DNA of 64,000 nucleotides from Devosia sp. LC5 (GCF_000735585.1 NZ_JNNO01000045.1:102001-166000); one strand, 5' to 3'; positions 32,701 to 47,497 are shown, counted from the stretch's first letter. Numbers and translations: made by a program. The notes: generated by a model not told the origin, from the sequence alone.

Positions 32701-32852
32701 CTCGTCCTCCGCAAGCGCATCGCCCGGCTGTTTGTTGCAGCTTTTGCGTCTGAGATCACCCCCTTCAGGCAGCAATATGGCCGCAGGGCGTCCGGCAATG
32801 AACCTGATGGCCGCTGCTCGCGTTGTGGCGGCATGATGCAGAGGAGGATTGG

Positions 32853-33299
32853 ATGAACCCGCTCGAAACCAAGGTGCGCCGCTTGTTCGACCGCTATGGC
32901 CAGCGCAGCGACAATGCCCTGCAGAACCCGCCCATCGAGGATAGCGGGGGCCATGCCGCCGCCTTTGCTGAATATTTCGTCGGCTCGAGCCCCCAGGGCG
33001 TGTTCGGCGGCCCCAATGACAATGAATTCCGCAAGAAAATCCCGGAGGGCTTCGCCCATTACCGCAAGGTCGGCGGCAAGCACATGACGGTCAAGGGCCT
33101 CAAGGTGACCCCGCTGGACGAATTGCACGCCATCGCCGATGTCGATTGGGATTTTGCCTATACCAACAAGGAAGGCAAAAGCGGTCACGTCACCTTCACC
33201 AATTTTTACTTCATCACCATAGCGTCAGGCGAACCCAAGATTTTTGCCTATGTGACCCCTGACGAAGAGGGGGCGATGAAGGAGCATGGACTGGTTTGA
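32853..33299 (+). CDS. NTF2-like (SnoaL-type) protein, function unknown
   Basis: A 148-residue soluble protein. The pattern ETKVRRLFDRYGQRSD, a central HYRKVGGKHMTVKGLKV and the C-terminal HVTFTNFYFITIASGEPKIFAYV resemble the cone-shaped NTF2-like fold, used both by enzymes and ligand-binding proteins. I see no catalytic signature. GAGGAGGA lies 4 nt before the ATG, a strong ribosome site. It stands alone and is convergent with the esterase gene, 6 bp away. Confidence 0.72.
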   Translation: MNPLETKVRRLFDRYGQRSDNALQNPPIEDSGGHAAAFAEYFVGSSPQGVFGGPNDNEFRKKIPEGFAHYRKVGGKHMTVKGLKVTPLDELHAIADVDWDFAYTNKEGKSGHVTFTNFYFITIASGEPKIFAYVTPDEEGAMKEHGLV

Positions 33300-33305
33300 G
33301 GGCTT

Positions 33306-33905
33306 CTACCCCGCCAGAAACCCCTGCGCCGCCCGCAATTCTTCCTGCCGCAATTCATGCCCGCCGGCGTGCCACACCAAATCCGTCTTTGCGCCATGGG
33401 CGGTGAAATAATCGCCCAGCGCCTCTGTCATCGGCACCGATGCCATGGGATCGCGCTGGCCTGCCGTGATCAGCACCTGGCGTCCGCCAAAATCCGCCGC
33501 CGGCGGGGTAAACGGGATCAGCGGATGCATCAGGATGGTTGCATCGAACAGTTCCGGGGCGGCAAATTGCACCGCGGCCAGGATATTGGCGCCATTGGAA
33601 TAGCCCAGCCCAACCACCCTCGAGGGCTTGCCCTCATTGCGCCGCGCCGTGACGAAGTCGACCATTTGCCGGGTCCGTAGCGCCAGGTCGGCCATGTCAT
33701 AGACGCCCTCGCCGGTGCGCTTGAAATAGCGTAGCGCGCCATGCTCGCTGACATCGCCGCGCGGCGCGATGAGGCGCGCGCCCGGGAGCAATTGCCCGCC
33801 AAGGTCGAAAAACTGGTTCTCGTCCCCGCCCGTGCCATGCAGCAGCACGAACAGTGGCGAGGTGGCATCGGCGCCTTTGCCTTCGCGATAGTGATACTCG
33901 GCCAT
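33306..33905 (-). CDS. Alpha/beta hydrolase, carboxylesterase/phospholipase type
   Basis: A 199-residue short alpha/beta hydrolase: FVLLHGTGGDENQF oxyanion region, nucleophile elbow GLGYSNGAN, acidic residue in AGQRDPM and histidine in WHAGGHELR. Size and motifs match the YpfH / MhqD-like carboxylesterase group, which cleaves short esters or phospholipids. AGGAGA precedes the ATG at 33905; the longer frame to 34034 overlaps the sdaA start region and is rejected. Confidence 0.87.
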   Translation of the reverse strand: MAEYHYREGKGADATSPLFVLLHGTGGDENQFFDLGGQLLPGARLIAPRGDVSEHGALRYFKRTGEGVYDMADLALRTRQMVDFVTARRNEGKPSRVVGLGYSNGANILAAVQFAAPELFDATILMHPLIPFTPPAADFGGRQVLITAGQRDPMASVPMTEALGDYFTAHGAKTDLVWHAGGHELRQEELRAAQGFLAG

Positions 33906-34043
33906 GGCCTGTCTCCTAATGTCTTGGCTCCGATATCGGGGAAGGTGCACCCAGACACAATCGGGCTTGCACGTCACGCACTGTTGCCCAATGGGAAACG
34001 ATGCTCGCGTTGCGCGTCGCTGCGTTCCATGCACTATACGGCC

Positions 34044-35438
34044 ATGTTCCTATCGATTTTCGACGTCTTCAAGATCGGCATCGGGCCATCGAGTTCCCAC
34101 ACAATGGGGCCGATGAGTGCCGCGAGGCGCTTTCTCGATGAACTCAAGCACAATGACCGGCCCCGGCCCGCCAATGCCCGCGCTGCCGCGCTGACGGCAA
34201 GCCTGCATGGCTCGCTCGCCTATACCGGCATCGGCCATGGCAGCGGCCGCGCGGTCATTCTGGGGCTTTGCGGGGAGGATCCCAAAACCGTCGATCCCGA
34301 TACGATGGATGCCATCATCGCCGGGGTCGAAAGCTCCGGCATGGTACATCCACCGGGCCATTTGCCCCTTCGCTTCCGCCCCGCAGTCGATCTGGTATTC
34401 GACAAGCGCAACGCGCTGCCCGGCCATCCCAATGGGCTGCAATTTGCCGCCTATGACACAGACGGGCAATTGCTGCTGCGCCGCGCCTATTTCTCCATCG
34501 GCGGGGGCTTTGTGGTGAGCGCCGAGGAACTGGAGGCGCTCAAGCATGCGTCGCCCGCCCAGGCCGACGTGCCCTATCCCTTTGCTCATGCCAAGGACAT
34601 GCTCGCCATGGCCGCCGCATCGGGCCTGTCCATCGCCGCCATGAAACGTGCCAATGAGGAAGCCACCACCAAACGCCTGGCGCTCGACCGCGGCATCGAT
34701 GAGATCTGGGGGGTAATGAGTTCGTGCATCGATCGGGGCCTGGCCCAGGACGGCATCATGCCGGGCGGGCTCAACGTCAAGCGCCGCGCCCGCTCCATAT
34801 TCCTGCAGCTCGAAGCGCAATGGCAGCGCAATGAACTGACCCCGCTGATGGCCAATGACTGGCTCAGCCTTTACGCCATGGCGGTCAATGAGGAGAATGC
34901 CGGCGGCGGCCGCGTCGTCACCGCGCCTACCAATGGCGCGGCCGGGGTGATCCCCGCCGTGATGCGCTATTTCCTCAAGTTCAACGCTGCCGCCAGCTCG
35001 CAGGACGTGCGCGACTATCTGCTGACCGCCGCCGCCATTGGCGGCATCATCAAGCATAATGCCTCGATTTCGGGCGCCGAAGTGGGCTGCCAGGGCGAAG
35101 TCGGCTCCGCCTCGGCCATGGCCGCTGCCGGCCTATGCGCCATTATGGGCGGCACACCGGCCCAGGTCGAAAACGCCGCCGAAATCGCGCTCGAGCACCA
35201 TCTGGGCATGACCTGCGACCCCGTCGCGGGCCTGGTGCAAATCCCCTGCATCGAACGCAACGCCTTCGGCGCCGTCAAGGCTGTCACCGCCGCCTCCCTC
35301 GCCCTCAAGGGCGACGGTACCCATGCCGTGCCGCTCGACGCCTGTATCGAAACCATGCGGCAGACCGGGCTGGATATGTCCGAGCGGTACAAGGAAACCA
35401 GCCTGGCGGGGCTGGCGGTGAATGTGGTGGCTTGCTGA
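34044..35438 (+). CDS. sdaA: L-serine ammonia-lyase, iron-sulfur type
   Basis: A 464-residue single-chain L-serine dehydratase of normal length. [24 protein letters not shown] is the family start; [11 protein letters not shown] and [20 protein letters not shown] bind substrate; [23 protein letters not shown] and [15 protein letters not shown] provide the cysteines of the [4Fe-4S] cluster. It converts L-serine to pyruvate and ammonia in the cytosol. Two in-frame ATGs (34029, 34044) lack ribosome sites; 34044 gives the canonical N-terminus. Confidence 0.94.
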   Translation: MFLSIFDVFKIGIGPSSSHTMGPMSAARRFLDELKHNDRPRPANARAAALTASLHGSLAYTGIGHGSGRAVILGLCGEDPKTVDPDTMDAIIAGVESSGMVHPPGHLPLRFRPAVDLVFDKRNALPGHPNGLQFAAYDTDGQLLLRRAYFSIGGGFVVSAEELEALKHASPAQADVPYPFAHAKDMLAMAAASGLSIAAMKRANEEATTKRLALDRGIDEIWGVMSSCIDRGLAQDGIMPGGLNVKRRARSIFLQLEAQWQRNELTPLMANDWLSLYAMAVNEENAGGGRVVTAPTNGAAGVIPAVMRYFLKFNAAASSQDVRDYLLTAAAIGGIIKHNASISGAEVGCQGEVGSASAMAAAGLCAIMGGTPAQVENAAEIALEHHLGMTCDPVAGLVQIPCIERNAFGAVKAVTAASLALKGDGTHAVPLDACIETMRQTGLDMSERYKETSLAGLAVNVVAC

Positions 35439-35473
35439 GGGGCTACTAGACCGGCCCATAGCCGGGATAGCCG

Positions 35474-36271
35474 CTAACTCCAATTCGCCCGAGCGACATC
35501 GCCCTCGGTCAGCTGCTGATACACTGCCCGCGACACGGTTTTCATTTCAGCCTCGGGCAGGGTGCCCACCACCGTGCAGGTGATACGGGCATTGGCCCAG
35601 TAAAAGGCTTCGGCGCCGTCCTGGCTGGCGAATTGATAGGCGGGGGCACGGTCAGGCAGGGCGGCGGTGACATAGACCGTAATGCGCTGCTTGGCGGCGT
35701 TTTCATACATCAGCTGGGCGGCGCGGCCACCGCGGCTGGGTTCGCCCGGCAAGAGGCGTCCGCCCACCAGCGTAAAGCCTTCGGACGTAAGGTCGGGCAT
35801 GCCCAGATTGGTGTCGAGGCGGTTGGAGAGCCAGCTCGAGAGGTGCTCGCTATCGCTGCCGGGGACTTCGACGGCGTGGCGGTTTTCGGCGACGAACACG
35901 GTATGGGCATTGACCGCGTCGGCGATCAGATATTGGCTCGATGGTTCGGCATCGAATAGCGGCCGGGCAAACCAGCCGGCGCCCAGCCCCAGGCCGACCA
36001 GCACCACGGCAGCTGCGGCCCAGCCAAAGGTATTGGCGCGGCGGCGGCCCAACTCAGCCGCAATGCGGCGGGGCCGCAGGCGGGCAGGCACGGGTTCGGC
36101 GCCGGCGGGGCCAAACAGGGTGCGCAGGGCATCGGACTGGCGCTGCCAGGCCACGATCTCGGCGGCGATCTCGGGATTGGCGGCCAGGTGCGCTTCCACC
36201 GCAGCGCGCTCGTCCTGGGGCAATTGCCCGTCGGCAAAGGCCATCAATCTGTCGCTGGTGAACTCGCTCAT
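35474..36271 (-). CDS. Anti-sigma factor
   Basis: A 265-residue protein: an N-terminal zinc-finger-like anti-sigma domain (DRLMAFADGQLPQDERAAVEAHLAANPEIA in outline, without the usual His-Cys pair), one membrane helix (WAAAAVVLVGLGLGAGWFA) near residue 90 and a periplasmic C-terminal domain. It should hold the adjacent ECF sigma factor at the inner membrane. Its start overlaps the sigma gene stop by 4 nt (ATGA). Confidence 0.87.
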   Translation of the reverse strand: MSEFTSDRLMAFADGQLPQDERAAVEAHLAANPEIAAEIVAWQRQSDALRTLFGPAGAEPVPARLRPRRIAAELGRRRANTFGWAAAAVVLVGLGLGAGWFARPLFDAEPSSQYLIADAVNAHTVFVAENRHAVEVPGSDSEHLSSWLSNRLDTNLGMPDLTSEGFTLVGGRLLPGEPSRGGRAAQLMYENAAKQRITVYVTAALPDRAPAYQFASQDGAEAFYWANARITCTVVGTLPEAEMKTVSRAVYQQLTEGDVARANWS

Positions 36272-36774
36272 TTGACCGTCCTCAGATGCGGCTCGGCCGG
36301 ATTGCCGGTGGCCAGCCGCAGCGCCGCGCGGGCGCGGCCCAGCCGGGACATCAGCGTGCCGAGCGGAATCTTCAATATGCCGGCGGCCTCGGCATAGGGG
36401 AGGCCCTCCAATGCAACCAAGAGAATGGCTTCCTTCTGTTCGAGCGGCAGGGTTTCGATGGCGCGGGCCATTTCAGCCAGCGCGATATGGCCGGGCTGGG
36501 GTGCAGGCGTGCCCGGCTCGGCAATGGCATCCATGGCGAGGAACGTGCCGTGGCGGGCTGTGGCGCGCAGGCTATTGCGATAGAGATTGACCAGGATAGT
36601 AAACAGCCAGGCGCGGACCTCGCCCCTTGGGGCAAACAGGCCGCGCCTGGAAATGGCGCGTTCCAGGCAATCCTGCACCAGATCATCGGCCAGATCGATA
36701 TTGCGCGTCAGCGCCCGGGCGTAACGCCTCAGGGCCGGCACGCAGGCTTCGATCTGGTCGAGAACATCTTGCAA
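36268..36774 (-). CDS. ECF-type RNA polymerase sigma factor
   Basis: A 168-residue sigma factor with region 2 (LRRYARALTRNIDLADDLVQDCLERA in outline) and region 4 (IETLPLEQKEAILLVALEGLPYAEAAGILKIPLGTLMSRL in outline). It lacks region 3, as ECF factors do. The preceding gene, 18 bp upstream, encodes a secreted repeat protein; the following gene encodes its anti-sigma factor, so the operon is secreted protein, sigma, anti-sigma. The target promoter is not identified. Confidence 0.92.
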   Translation of the reverse strand: MQDVLDQIEACVPALRRYARALTRNIDLADDLVQDCLERAISRRGLFAPRGEVRAWLFTILVNLYRNSLRATARHGTFLAMDAIAEPGTPAPQPGHIALAEMARAIETLPLEQKEAILLVALEGLPYAEAAGILKIPLGTLMSRLGRARAALRLATGNPAEPHLRTVK

Positions 36775-36792
36775 GGCCGGGATTCCAGAACC

Positions 36793-37185
36793 TTATTCGA
36801 CGGCAAGATGCCAGACGCCACCGACGCCGTCACCGGTAATGTCGCCGGCCTTCATGTCATCTTTCCAGTAATAGAGCGGCCAGCCCTTATAGGCCCACAT
36901 CTTGGAGCCATCGGTGCGGTCGACAATGGTGAACTCGCCTTCCGCCATCGCCGCGTCATCAGCCATCAGCGGGGGCCAGTTGATGGCGCATTGCTCATAG
37001 CAATTGGTGACGCCGGGGGTGTCCTTGTCGAAGATATAGAGCGTCATCCCACCGGCGCCGGTCAGCACCATCTTGCCGCCGATATCGACGGATTTGACGG
37101 CGCCGCCGAGATAGTCTTCGGCAAAGGCGGGAGCAGCGAACAGGGCCAGCATGGCAGCGCCAGCCAGGATAGAACGAAGTTTCAT
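36793..37185 (-). CDS. Exported protein with secreted-repeat (COG4315) domain
   Basis: A 130-residue exported protein: signal peptide MKLRSILAGAAMLALFAAPAFA, then the repeat of COG4315 (MTLYIFDKDTPGVTNCYEQCAINWPPL, GWPLYYWKDD). Such proteins are often next to ECF sigma factors in this group; the function is unknown, with a conserved Cys pair (CYEQC) suggesting redox or metal binding. GGAGG precedes the ATG at 37185. Confidence 0.88.
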   Translation of the reverse strand: MKLRSILAGAAMLALFAAPAFAEDYLGGAVKSVDIGGKMVLTGAGGMTLYIFDKDTPGVTNCYEQCAINWPPLMADDAAMAEGEFTIVDRTDGSKMWAYKGWPLYYWKDDMKAGDITGDGVGGVWHLAVE

Positions 37186-37389
37186 CGTGTATTCCCTCCG
37201 AGTTGCGGGGCCCTTCCTAGTGGGCCCTCGATGCCAACAACACCGCTGGGCCCGGTTTAATCCGTGTGAAACGAAATATTTCTAGCGGCTGGACGAATAC
37301 GGAGGGGCCGCACTGGTGACAGCGGCCGCAAAAATGATATTGGCTGGCTCCGCGCCAGCGGGGCGCCCGGTGCCAGGGAGGGCAAATCT

Positions 37390-38340
37390 ATGTTCGTGGT
37401 GAGCGGCGAAAGCCTGATCGATCTGGTGTCGGAGCCGCGCGGGGCGGATGGCTCCATCATCATGCAGGCCCACCAGGGCGGCTCGCCCTATAATTGCGCC
37501 ATCGCGCTGTCCAAGCTGGGCAATGACACGGGCTTTTTGTGCCCCATTTCCAAGGACGGATTCGGCTCCTATCTGCTGGAGCCGCTGGATGCCGCCGGGG
37601 TGACGCCCCTGCTCAAGGAGCGGGTGTTCGCGCCAACCACACTGGCGGTGGTGACGCTGGATGCCCAGCGCAAGGCGCAGTATGAATTTTACCGCAATGC
37701 CGACCACGCCTTTACCGAGGCCGGGTTGATCGCGGCGCTGCCGGAGGTGATCGAGGTCTACCAGACCGGCGGCTTCTGCCCGATCCTGCCCGAGGATGCC
37801 GCGATCTGGCTGCAGGTGATCAAGGCGGCGATTGCCAGGGGCGCGACGATCACCATCGACCCCAATGTGCGGCCATCGCTGGTCGAGGATTTCGAGGGCT
37901 ACAAGCAGCGCCTCAGCCAATTCCTCGATCTGGCGCATCTGGTCAAGGTATCCGAGGAAGACCTGGCCGCACTCGATGCAAGCAAGAGCATCGAGCAGCA
38001 TGCCGCCGACCTGCTCGCGCGGCCCAATTGCGAATTGGTGGTGGTGACGCTGGGCGAACAGGGCTCGCGCGCCTTTACCGCCTCCGGGCAGGCCCGCGCC
38101 GATATCTATTCGCCACCGGTCTTCGGCGACACGGTGGGCGCCGGCGATAGCCTGATGGCGGGGATTCTGACCTGGCTGCACGAGGCGGGCGATCTCAAGC
38201 CCGGCAAGCTCAAGGAGCTCGATAGCGCGGCTTTGGCGACCACGCTGCGTTTCGGAGCGGTGGTGGCCGGGCTCAATTGTGCCGAGCAAGGCTGCAAGCC
38301 GCCGACCCGGGCGCAGGTCGATGCGGTGCTGGGCGCATAG
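37390..38340 (+). CDS. PfkB-family carbohydrate kinase (fructokinase-like)
   Basis: A 316-residue ribokinase-fold kinase. Substrate-side motif GGSPYNCAIALSKLG near residue 30, and the ATP/anion-hole motif DTVGAGDSLMAGIL with the catalytic Asp. Similarity is closest to fructokinases by feel, but 2-keto-3-deoxygluconate kinases share these motifs, so the sugar is not certain. AGGGAGG lies 8-9 nt before the ATG. It is followed after 9 bp by the RibD-like gene. Confidence 0.87.
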   Translation: MFVVSGESLIDLVSEPRGADGSIIMQAHQGGSPYNCAIALSKLGNDTGFLCPISKDGFGSYLLEPLDAAGVTPLLKERVFAPTTLAVVTLDAQRKAQYEFYRNADHAFTEAGLIAALPEVIEVYQTGGFCPILPEDAAIWLQVIKAAIARGATITIDPNVRPSLVEDFEGYKQRLSQFLDLAHLVKVSEEDLAALDASKSIEQHAADLLARPNCELVVVTLGEQGSRAFTASGQARADIYSPPVFGDTVGAGDSLMAGILTWLHEAGDLKPGKLKELDSAALATTLRFGAVVAGLNCAEQGCKPPTRAQVDAVLGA

Positions 38341-38349
38341 GGCAAGCGG

Positions 38350-39000
38350 GTGATCCCCAGAGTGCCGCACCTTTACGGCACCGTCATCACGCCCTACCTT
38401 TCGCAGTATCACCGGCATCACTATCGGGCGCTTGCCCTGGAGACCGAAATCTTGCCTCACGATATCGTCGGCCACGCCATTGTCTCCGCCGATGGCAAGA
38501 TCGCCACGGCCGATGGCGCCATGCCGGCCGAATTGCGCAACGAGCTGGATTGGCAGCGCTTCCAGACCCATCTCGATCGGGCCAGCCTGGTGGTCGTCGG
38601 CCGCCCGGGCCATGAGCGCAATCCCAATCCCGGCCGCAAACGGCTCGTCGTGACCTCCACCGTCGCCGATCTGGCGCTCGATCCGGCCGACAAGCACGCC
38701 CATTTCTGGAACCCGGCGGGCCTCTCCTTCGATTCGGCGCTCACCGCCCTGGGCATTGCCGATGGCATGATCGCCATTACCGGGGTCTTTGATCTCTTCC
38801 GCGAGCGCTTCACCGCCTTCGATCTGGCCGAATCCAATGTCGTGCTGATCCGCGATGGCCAGCCCTGTTTCAGCACGGGCCATCCACGCCTGGTCTTGGC
38901 CGATTGCGGGCTATTCCCGGTCAGTTTTGAAACGCTCGATCCGGAGGCCAATGTCACCTTGACCCGCTGGCGGCGCCTGCCGGACAGTGATCTCCTATGA
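38350..39000 (+). CDS. RibD C-terminal / dihydrofolate-reductase-fold protein
   Basis: A 216-residue protein. IVSADGKIATADG is the N-terminal strand-loop of the RibD-C/DHFR fold and LVVVGRPGHERNPNP the nucleotide-binding region; a late LVLADCGLFPVSFETLD closes the fold. Substrate is unknown; a pterin or riboflavin-precursor reductase is possible. It starts with GTG at 38350, 9 bp after the kinase stop, so both are likely co-transcribed. TCCTAT elements begin at its stop codon. Confidence 0.78.
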   Translation: MIPRVPHLYGTVITPYLSQYHRHHYRALALETEILPHDIVGHAIVSADGKIATADGAMPAELRNELDWQRFQTHLDRASLVVVGRPGHERNPNPGRKRLVVTSTVADLALDPADKHAHFWNPAGLSFDSALTALGIADGMIAITGVFDLFRERFTAFDLAESNVVLIRDGQPCFSTGHPRLVLADCGLFPVSFETLDPEANVTLTRWRRLPDSDLL

Positions 39001-39415
39001 TTTCCTATAGCTGGGTTGGAAATCTCCTATAGGACTTTGCTAAATCCGCTTGCAGCCAGTTTGGAATTATGCAAATGTGACCTTGTTAGGGCAGCACGAC
39101 TGTCCTATCTGACGCGTCGCCCCGCTCTCCGCGGCCAGCGCGCACGCCGGTCCGGCTGGCCCGCTATGCATTAGCGGAAACGGATAGGCGGGGTTAAGAT
39201 ACGACCCGAATTGAGCGGCCATTTGGATGCAGCGCCGCTCCCCACGCATGGACGTATTTGCTCATCCGAGCCGTACTGTTGTACGACCCGCATAGACAAC
39301 GCGCCCACCAGAGGACGAGACCGCATCCATAAGCCCCAACGGGCACCATCAGGATGCACACGACATAGCGACAGAGCCCGGTAACGGGCGCGATCAACAA
39401 GCGAGGAACAACGAT
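39001..39415. other. Upstream region of gltB, no gene seen
   Basis: About 415 bp with no supported gene. TCCTAT occurs at 38993, 39003 and 39025 on the plus strand, spaced 10 and 22 bp, close to one and two helical turns; the last is within the palindrome CCTATAGG. A long leader or distal operator of gltB could lie here. No convincing sigma-54 or sigma-70 promoter could be fixed by eye. Confidence 0.4.
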
Positions 39416-44158
<4,743 letters not shown>

Positions 44159-44166
44159 CATCGGTG

Positions 44167-44772
44167 ATGAAGGTCTATGGCGACCTTGGGTCGGGCAACT
44201 GCCTCAAGGTCAAGTATATCGCCGACGCCATCGGCATGCCCTATACTTGGCAAGATGTCAGCGTTGGCACTGGAGCCACGACGACGCCGGAATTTCTTGC
44301 CCTCAATCCGGCCGGTCAGATGCCCGTCGTCGTTTTCGACGATGGCCGGGTGCTGGCCCAGTCCAATGCCATTCTACGCTATCTGGCCCATGGCAGCCGC
44401 TTCCTGCCCGGCGATACATTCACCGCGGCCAAGGTCGACGAATGGCTGTTCTGGGAACAATATAGCCACGAGCCCTATGTGGCCGTGGCACGGGCCCATG
44501 TCGTGTATCGCGGCGGCAGCTTTGCCGATCGCGATCCCAGGACCGTGGAGCGCGGGGAAGCTGCGCTCGACCGGCTCGAACAGGCTCTGGCCAAATCGCC
44601 CTTCCTTGTGGGCGAAGCGATGACGATAGCCGACATCGCGCTTCTGGCTTATACCCGCCTCTCACCCGAGGGCGGCTTTGAATTGGGCACGCGGCCGGCG
44701 GTTAGGCGCTGGATCGCGGCATGTGAACAAGAACTCGGCCTGCCGGCGCTCGGTAGCGCGGCAACGCATTAG
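44167..44772 (+). CDS. Glutathione S-transferase-family protein
   Basis: A 201-residue GST: an N-terminal thioredoxin-fold domain ([53 protein letters not shown] with the cis-Pro and SNAI glutathione motif) and a helical C-terminal domain ([20 protein letters not shown], the N-capping motif). The catalytic residue could be Ser9 or Cys13. It lies between gltB (8 bp away) and gltD (11 bp away), so it is probably translated from the same message. Its role there is unknown. Confidence 0.92.
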   Translation: MKVYGDLGSGNCLKVKYIADAIGMPYTWQDVSVGTGATTTPEFLALNPAGQMPVVVFDDGRVLAQSNAILRYLAHGSRFLPGDTFTAAKVDEWLFWEQYSHEPYVAVARAHVVYRGGSFADRDPRTVERGEAALDRLEQALAKSPFLVGEAMTIADIALLAYTRLSPEGGFELGTRPAVRRWIAACEQELGLPALGSAATH

Positions 44773-44783
44773 GGGTAAAGACC

Positions 44784-46211
44784 ATGGGTAAGGTAACAGG
44801 CTTTCTCGAGATCGAGCGCGAAGAGCCCCGGTACGAACCGGCTTCCGACCGCATCCGCCATTTCGGTGAGTTCACCGTCCCAATGTCGGAAGGCCGCGTG
44901 GTCGACCAGGCCGCCCGCTGCATGGATTGCGGTATTCCCTTCTGCCATGGCGATACCGGCTGCCCGGTCAACAACCAGATCCCGGACTGGAATGACCTCG
45001 TCTATAACGGCGATTGGGAAGAGGCGGCGCGCAACCTGCACTCGACCAATAATTTCCCCGAATTCACCGGCCGCATCTGCCCCGCCCCGTGCGAGGAAGC
45101 CTGCACGCTCAATCTCGAAGATACCCCCGTCGCCATCAAGACGGTGGAACAAGCCATTGCCGACCGCGCCATCCGCTCGGGCTGGGTCAAGCCGCAGCTG
45201 CCCAGGGCCAAGACCGGCAAGTCGGTCGCCATTGTCGGCTCCGGTCCCGCAGGGCTCGCCGCAGCCCAGCAGCTCGCCCGCGCCGGTCACGATGTTCATG
45301 TCTATGAACGCGAGCCCAAGGCCGGCGGCCTGATGCGCTATGGCATTCCAGACTTCAAGATGGAGAAGGACCATATCGACTTCCGCGTCAGCCAAATGGA
45401 AGCCGAGGGTGTCACTTTCCACTATGGTGTCAATGTCGGGGTTAACAGCCCGCTAACCGATTTGCAGCAAAGGCACGACGCGGTGCTGCTCGCCGGTGGC
45501 TCGGAAAAGCCGCGCGATGTCGATGCCGAAGGCACCCATTTCAATGGCGTGCACTTCGCCATGCCCTTCCTCGTGCAACAGAATCGCCGCCTTGGCGGCG
45601 AGGATGTGAGCGAAGAAATCCAGCTCACGGCAGCGGGCAAGCATGTCGTCGTGGTCGGTGGCGGCGATACCGCAAGTGACTGTGTTGGCACGTCTTTTCG
45701 CCAGGGCGCCATCGCCGTGACCCAGCTCGACGTGCGGCCACAGCCGCCTGAGCTCGAGAACAAATTGACCAATTGGCCCAATTGGGCGGTCAAGATGCGC
45801 ACCTCGTCCAGCCAGGCCGAAGGCGCCATCCGCGAATTTGCCGCCGGCACGATGAAGATTATCGGCAATGCCAAGGGCCAGGTTACCGGTGTCGAATGCG
45901 CCCGCGTCGACCGCAAGCGCCAACCCATTGCGGGAACTGAGTTTATTATCAAGGCGGACCTGGTCCTGCTGGCCATCGGCTTCGCCCATCCGATCCACGA
46001 AGGCATGCTGACCGAGCTCGGCGCCCAGCTCGACAAGCGCGGCAATCTCTTTGCGGACACGCTGAGCTACAAGACCACCGTGCCCAAGGTCTACGCCGCC
46101 GGCGACATGCGCCGCGGCCAATCCCTCGTCGTCTGGGCCATCCGCGAAGGCCGCCAGGCCGCCCGCTCCATCGACTATGACCTGATGGGCAAGACGGATC
46201 TGCCGCGCTAA
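44784..46211 (+). CDS. gltD: Glutamate synthase (NADPH) small subunit
   Basis: A 475-residue beta subunit. [25 protein letters not shown] and [11 protein letters not shown] give the 4Fe-4S cysteines; [26 protein letters not shown] binds FAD and [13 protein letters not shown] binds [24 protein letters not shown] closes the FAD site. It passes electrons from NADPH to GltB. The gene is the last of gltB, GST, gltD, and a hairpin terminator follows. Confidence 0.97.
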   Translation: MGKVTGFLEIEREEPRYEPASDRIRHFGEFTVPMSEGRVVDQAARCMDCGIPFCHGDTGCPVNNQIPDWNDLVYNGDWEEAARNLHSTNNFPEFTGRICPAPCEEACTLNLEDTPVAIKTVEQAIADRAIRSGWVKPQLPRAKTGKSVAIVGSGPAGLAAAQQLARAGHDVHVYEREPKAGGLMRYGIPDFKMEKDHIDFRVSQMEAEGVTFHYGVNVGVNSPLTDLQQRHDAVLLAGGSEKPRDVDAEGTHFNGVHFAMPFLVQQNRRLGGEDVSEEIQLTAAGKHVVVVGGGDTASDCVGTSFRQGAIAVTQLDVRPQPPELENKLTNWPNWAVKMRTSSSQAEGAIREFAAGTMKIIGNAKGQVTGVECARVDRKRQPIAGTEFIIKADLVLLAIGFAHPIHEGMLTELGAQLDKRGNLFADTLSYKTTVPKVYAAGDMRRGQSLVVWAIREGRQAARSIDYDLMGKTDLPR

Positions 46212-46219
46212 GAAATAAC

Positions 46220-46239
46220 GGGGCAGCCAAGGCTGCCCC
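46220..46239 (+). terminator. Hairpin terminator after gltD
   Basis: GGGGCAGCC (46220-46228), AA, GGCTGCCCC (46231-46239), 9 nt after the gltD stop. Only a short T stretch follows, but gene end and convergent neighbour support termination. Confidence 0.65.
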
Positions 46240-46269
46240 ATTCCGCTAATATTCTGTAATTGTTATGTT

Positions 46270-47427
46270 TTAGCGGCCACTGGCATTCTCGATCCGATTT
46301 GCAGCGGGGTCGATTCCCACTCCGAATGCATCCGCCCGCCCGATCGGCGCCGCCACCAATTCGTCCAGCGTAAAGGCCGGTGCAGCAGGTGCACCAGCGG
46401 CCGTCAGCAGTTCCCCGGCTCGCTGCGGCGCGCGGCTCAACGGGATCACTGCCCCGGCCACTTCGAGCAACCGGATTTGGCCAAGCCCTTGATAAGGCGG
46501 GCGTAACATCGCCGCAGCGTCGGTCCCCAATAGCGGATCGCCCACCGCCACGCTCACCCCGCTGCCGCGGTAGAAGGTGCGGATGGTCTGGCTGAGATAA
46601 AACGCCAGCTTATCCGATCCAGCCGCCGAAAAATGGATACCGTCATCCTTGCGCATCAGCGCGTTCTGTCCGCTGACGTCGGGTCCATAGGACGAATATT
46701 TGCCGTCCTCGCCCAGAAATCTCTCATAGATATCAAGGAATTCGGCGCCGCCCGAGAAACTGGCCAGTTTCTGGATATTGCTGATCTGGGTCATCGCGGT
46801 GGAATAATCGCCCTTGGCCATGGGCGGCAATCCCACCCAGATCACCGGTTTGCGCGCCGCCCGCAACTGCCCCAGAAAATCTGCAATCCGCGCCTGATAG
46901 GCCGCGTTCCACGGCTCGCTTAGCGCCGCATAGGAGCCGATATCCTGCCGGTCATTGATCCCCATGATGACCACCGCCAGATCAAAGCTATCGGCCGCAA
47001 TCTGTTCGCCAATTGCCTTGTCCCAATCGAAATAATCGGCCCGCACAAAGCCCGACGAGCCCACGCCCTGGCCGATCACCACCAGATTGGGGTCTTCCGT
47101 ATAAAACCGTTCCAGCGCCTTGGCCAGGTCCACCGCCAGCGAATCTCCGAACACCGCCAATCGCGTAGCATCGGCGGCCTTCTCGATCTGCGGCTTGGGC
47201 GGAGGCAGGCTGGCCCGTGGCGCGGGCTGCGAACGCGGTTGCTGGCGGGGCTGTTGGCGCGGTTGCTCCACCGGCGCCTGCGGCTGGTCATCGCCGAACA
47301 GCAGGTCAAACAAAGTCCGCCGCCGCTGCTGCTGGGCGACCACCAGCGTCTCGTTCTGGGCAAAGGCTGGCGCCACGTCGATAAGGACGAGCAAAGCCAC
47401 CATGATTGCCACAACAAGCCGCTTCAT
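46270..47427 (-). CDS. Exported SGNH-hydrolase (DUF459) protein
   Basis: A 385-residue exported protein: signal peptide KRLVVAIMVALLVLIDVAPAFA, then a Gln/Pro/Arg-rich linker (about residues 45-75), then the SGNH fold with VFGDSLAVDLA, the block-III Asn in MGINDRQD and the DxxH of DGIHFSAAGSDKLA. SGNH enzymes of this DUF459 group act on cell-wall or exopolysaccharide acyl groups. AGGA precedes the ATG at 47427. It lies 70 bp downstream of the lytic transglycosylase gene and may share its transcript, pointing to peptidoglycan modification. Confidence 0.87.
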   Translation of the reverse strand: MKRLVVAIMVALLVLIDVAPAFAQNETLVVAQQQRRRTLFDLLFGDDQPQAPVEQPRQQPRQQPRSQPAPRASLPPPKPQIEKAADATRLAVFGDSLAVDLAKALERFYTEDPNLVVIGQGVGSSGFVRADYFDWDKAIGEQIAADSFDLAVVIMGINDRQDIGSYAALSEPWNAAYQARIADFLGQLRAARKPVIWVGLPPMAKGDYSTAMTQISNIQKLASFSGGAEFLDIYERFLGEDGKYSSYGPDVSGQNALMRKDDGIHFSAAGSDKLAFYLSQTIRTFYRGSGVSVAVGDPLLGTDAAAMLRPPYQGLGQIRLLEVAGAVIPLSRAPQRAGELLTAAGAPAAPAFTLDELVAAPIGRADAFGVGIDPAANRIENASGR

Positions 47428-47497
47428 TTCAGTCCTATGCATCCTTTGCGCTGTTCTAGCAAAGCCGGGCGGCAAAACCACGCCTGTCGCCCCAATG

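Noticed and set aside
39001..39415. Sigma-54 promoter for gltB
   Set aside because: GG and GC pairs are present but not with the required 10-bp spacing and flanking bases.
44167..44772. GST gene as a frameshifted part of gltB or gltD
   Set aside because: It is a complete two-domain GST with its own start and stop; both gltB and gltD are full length.
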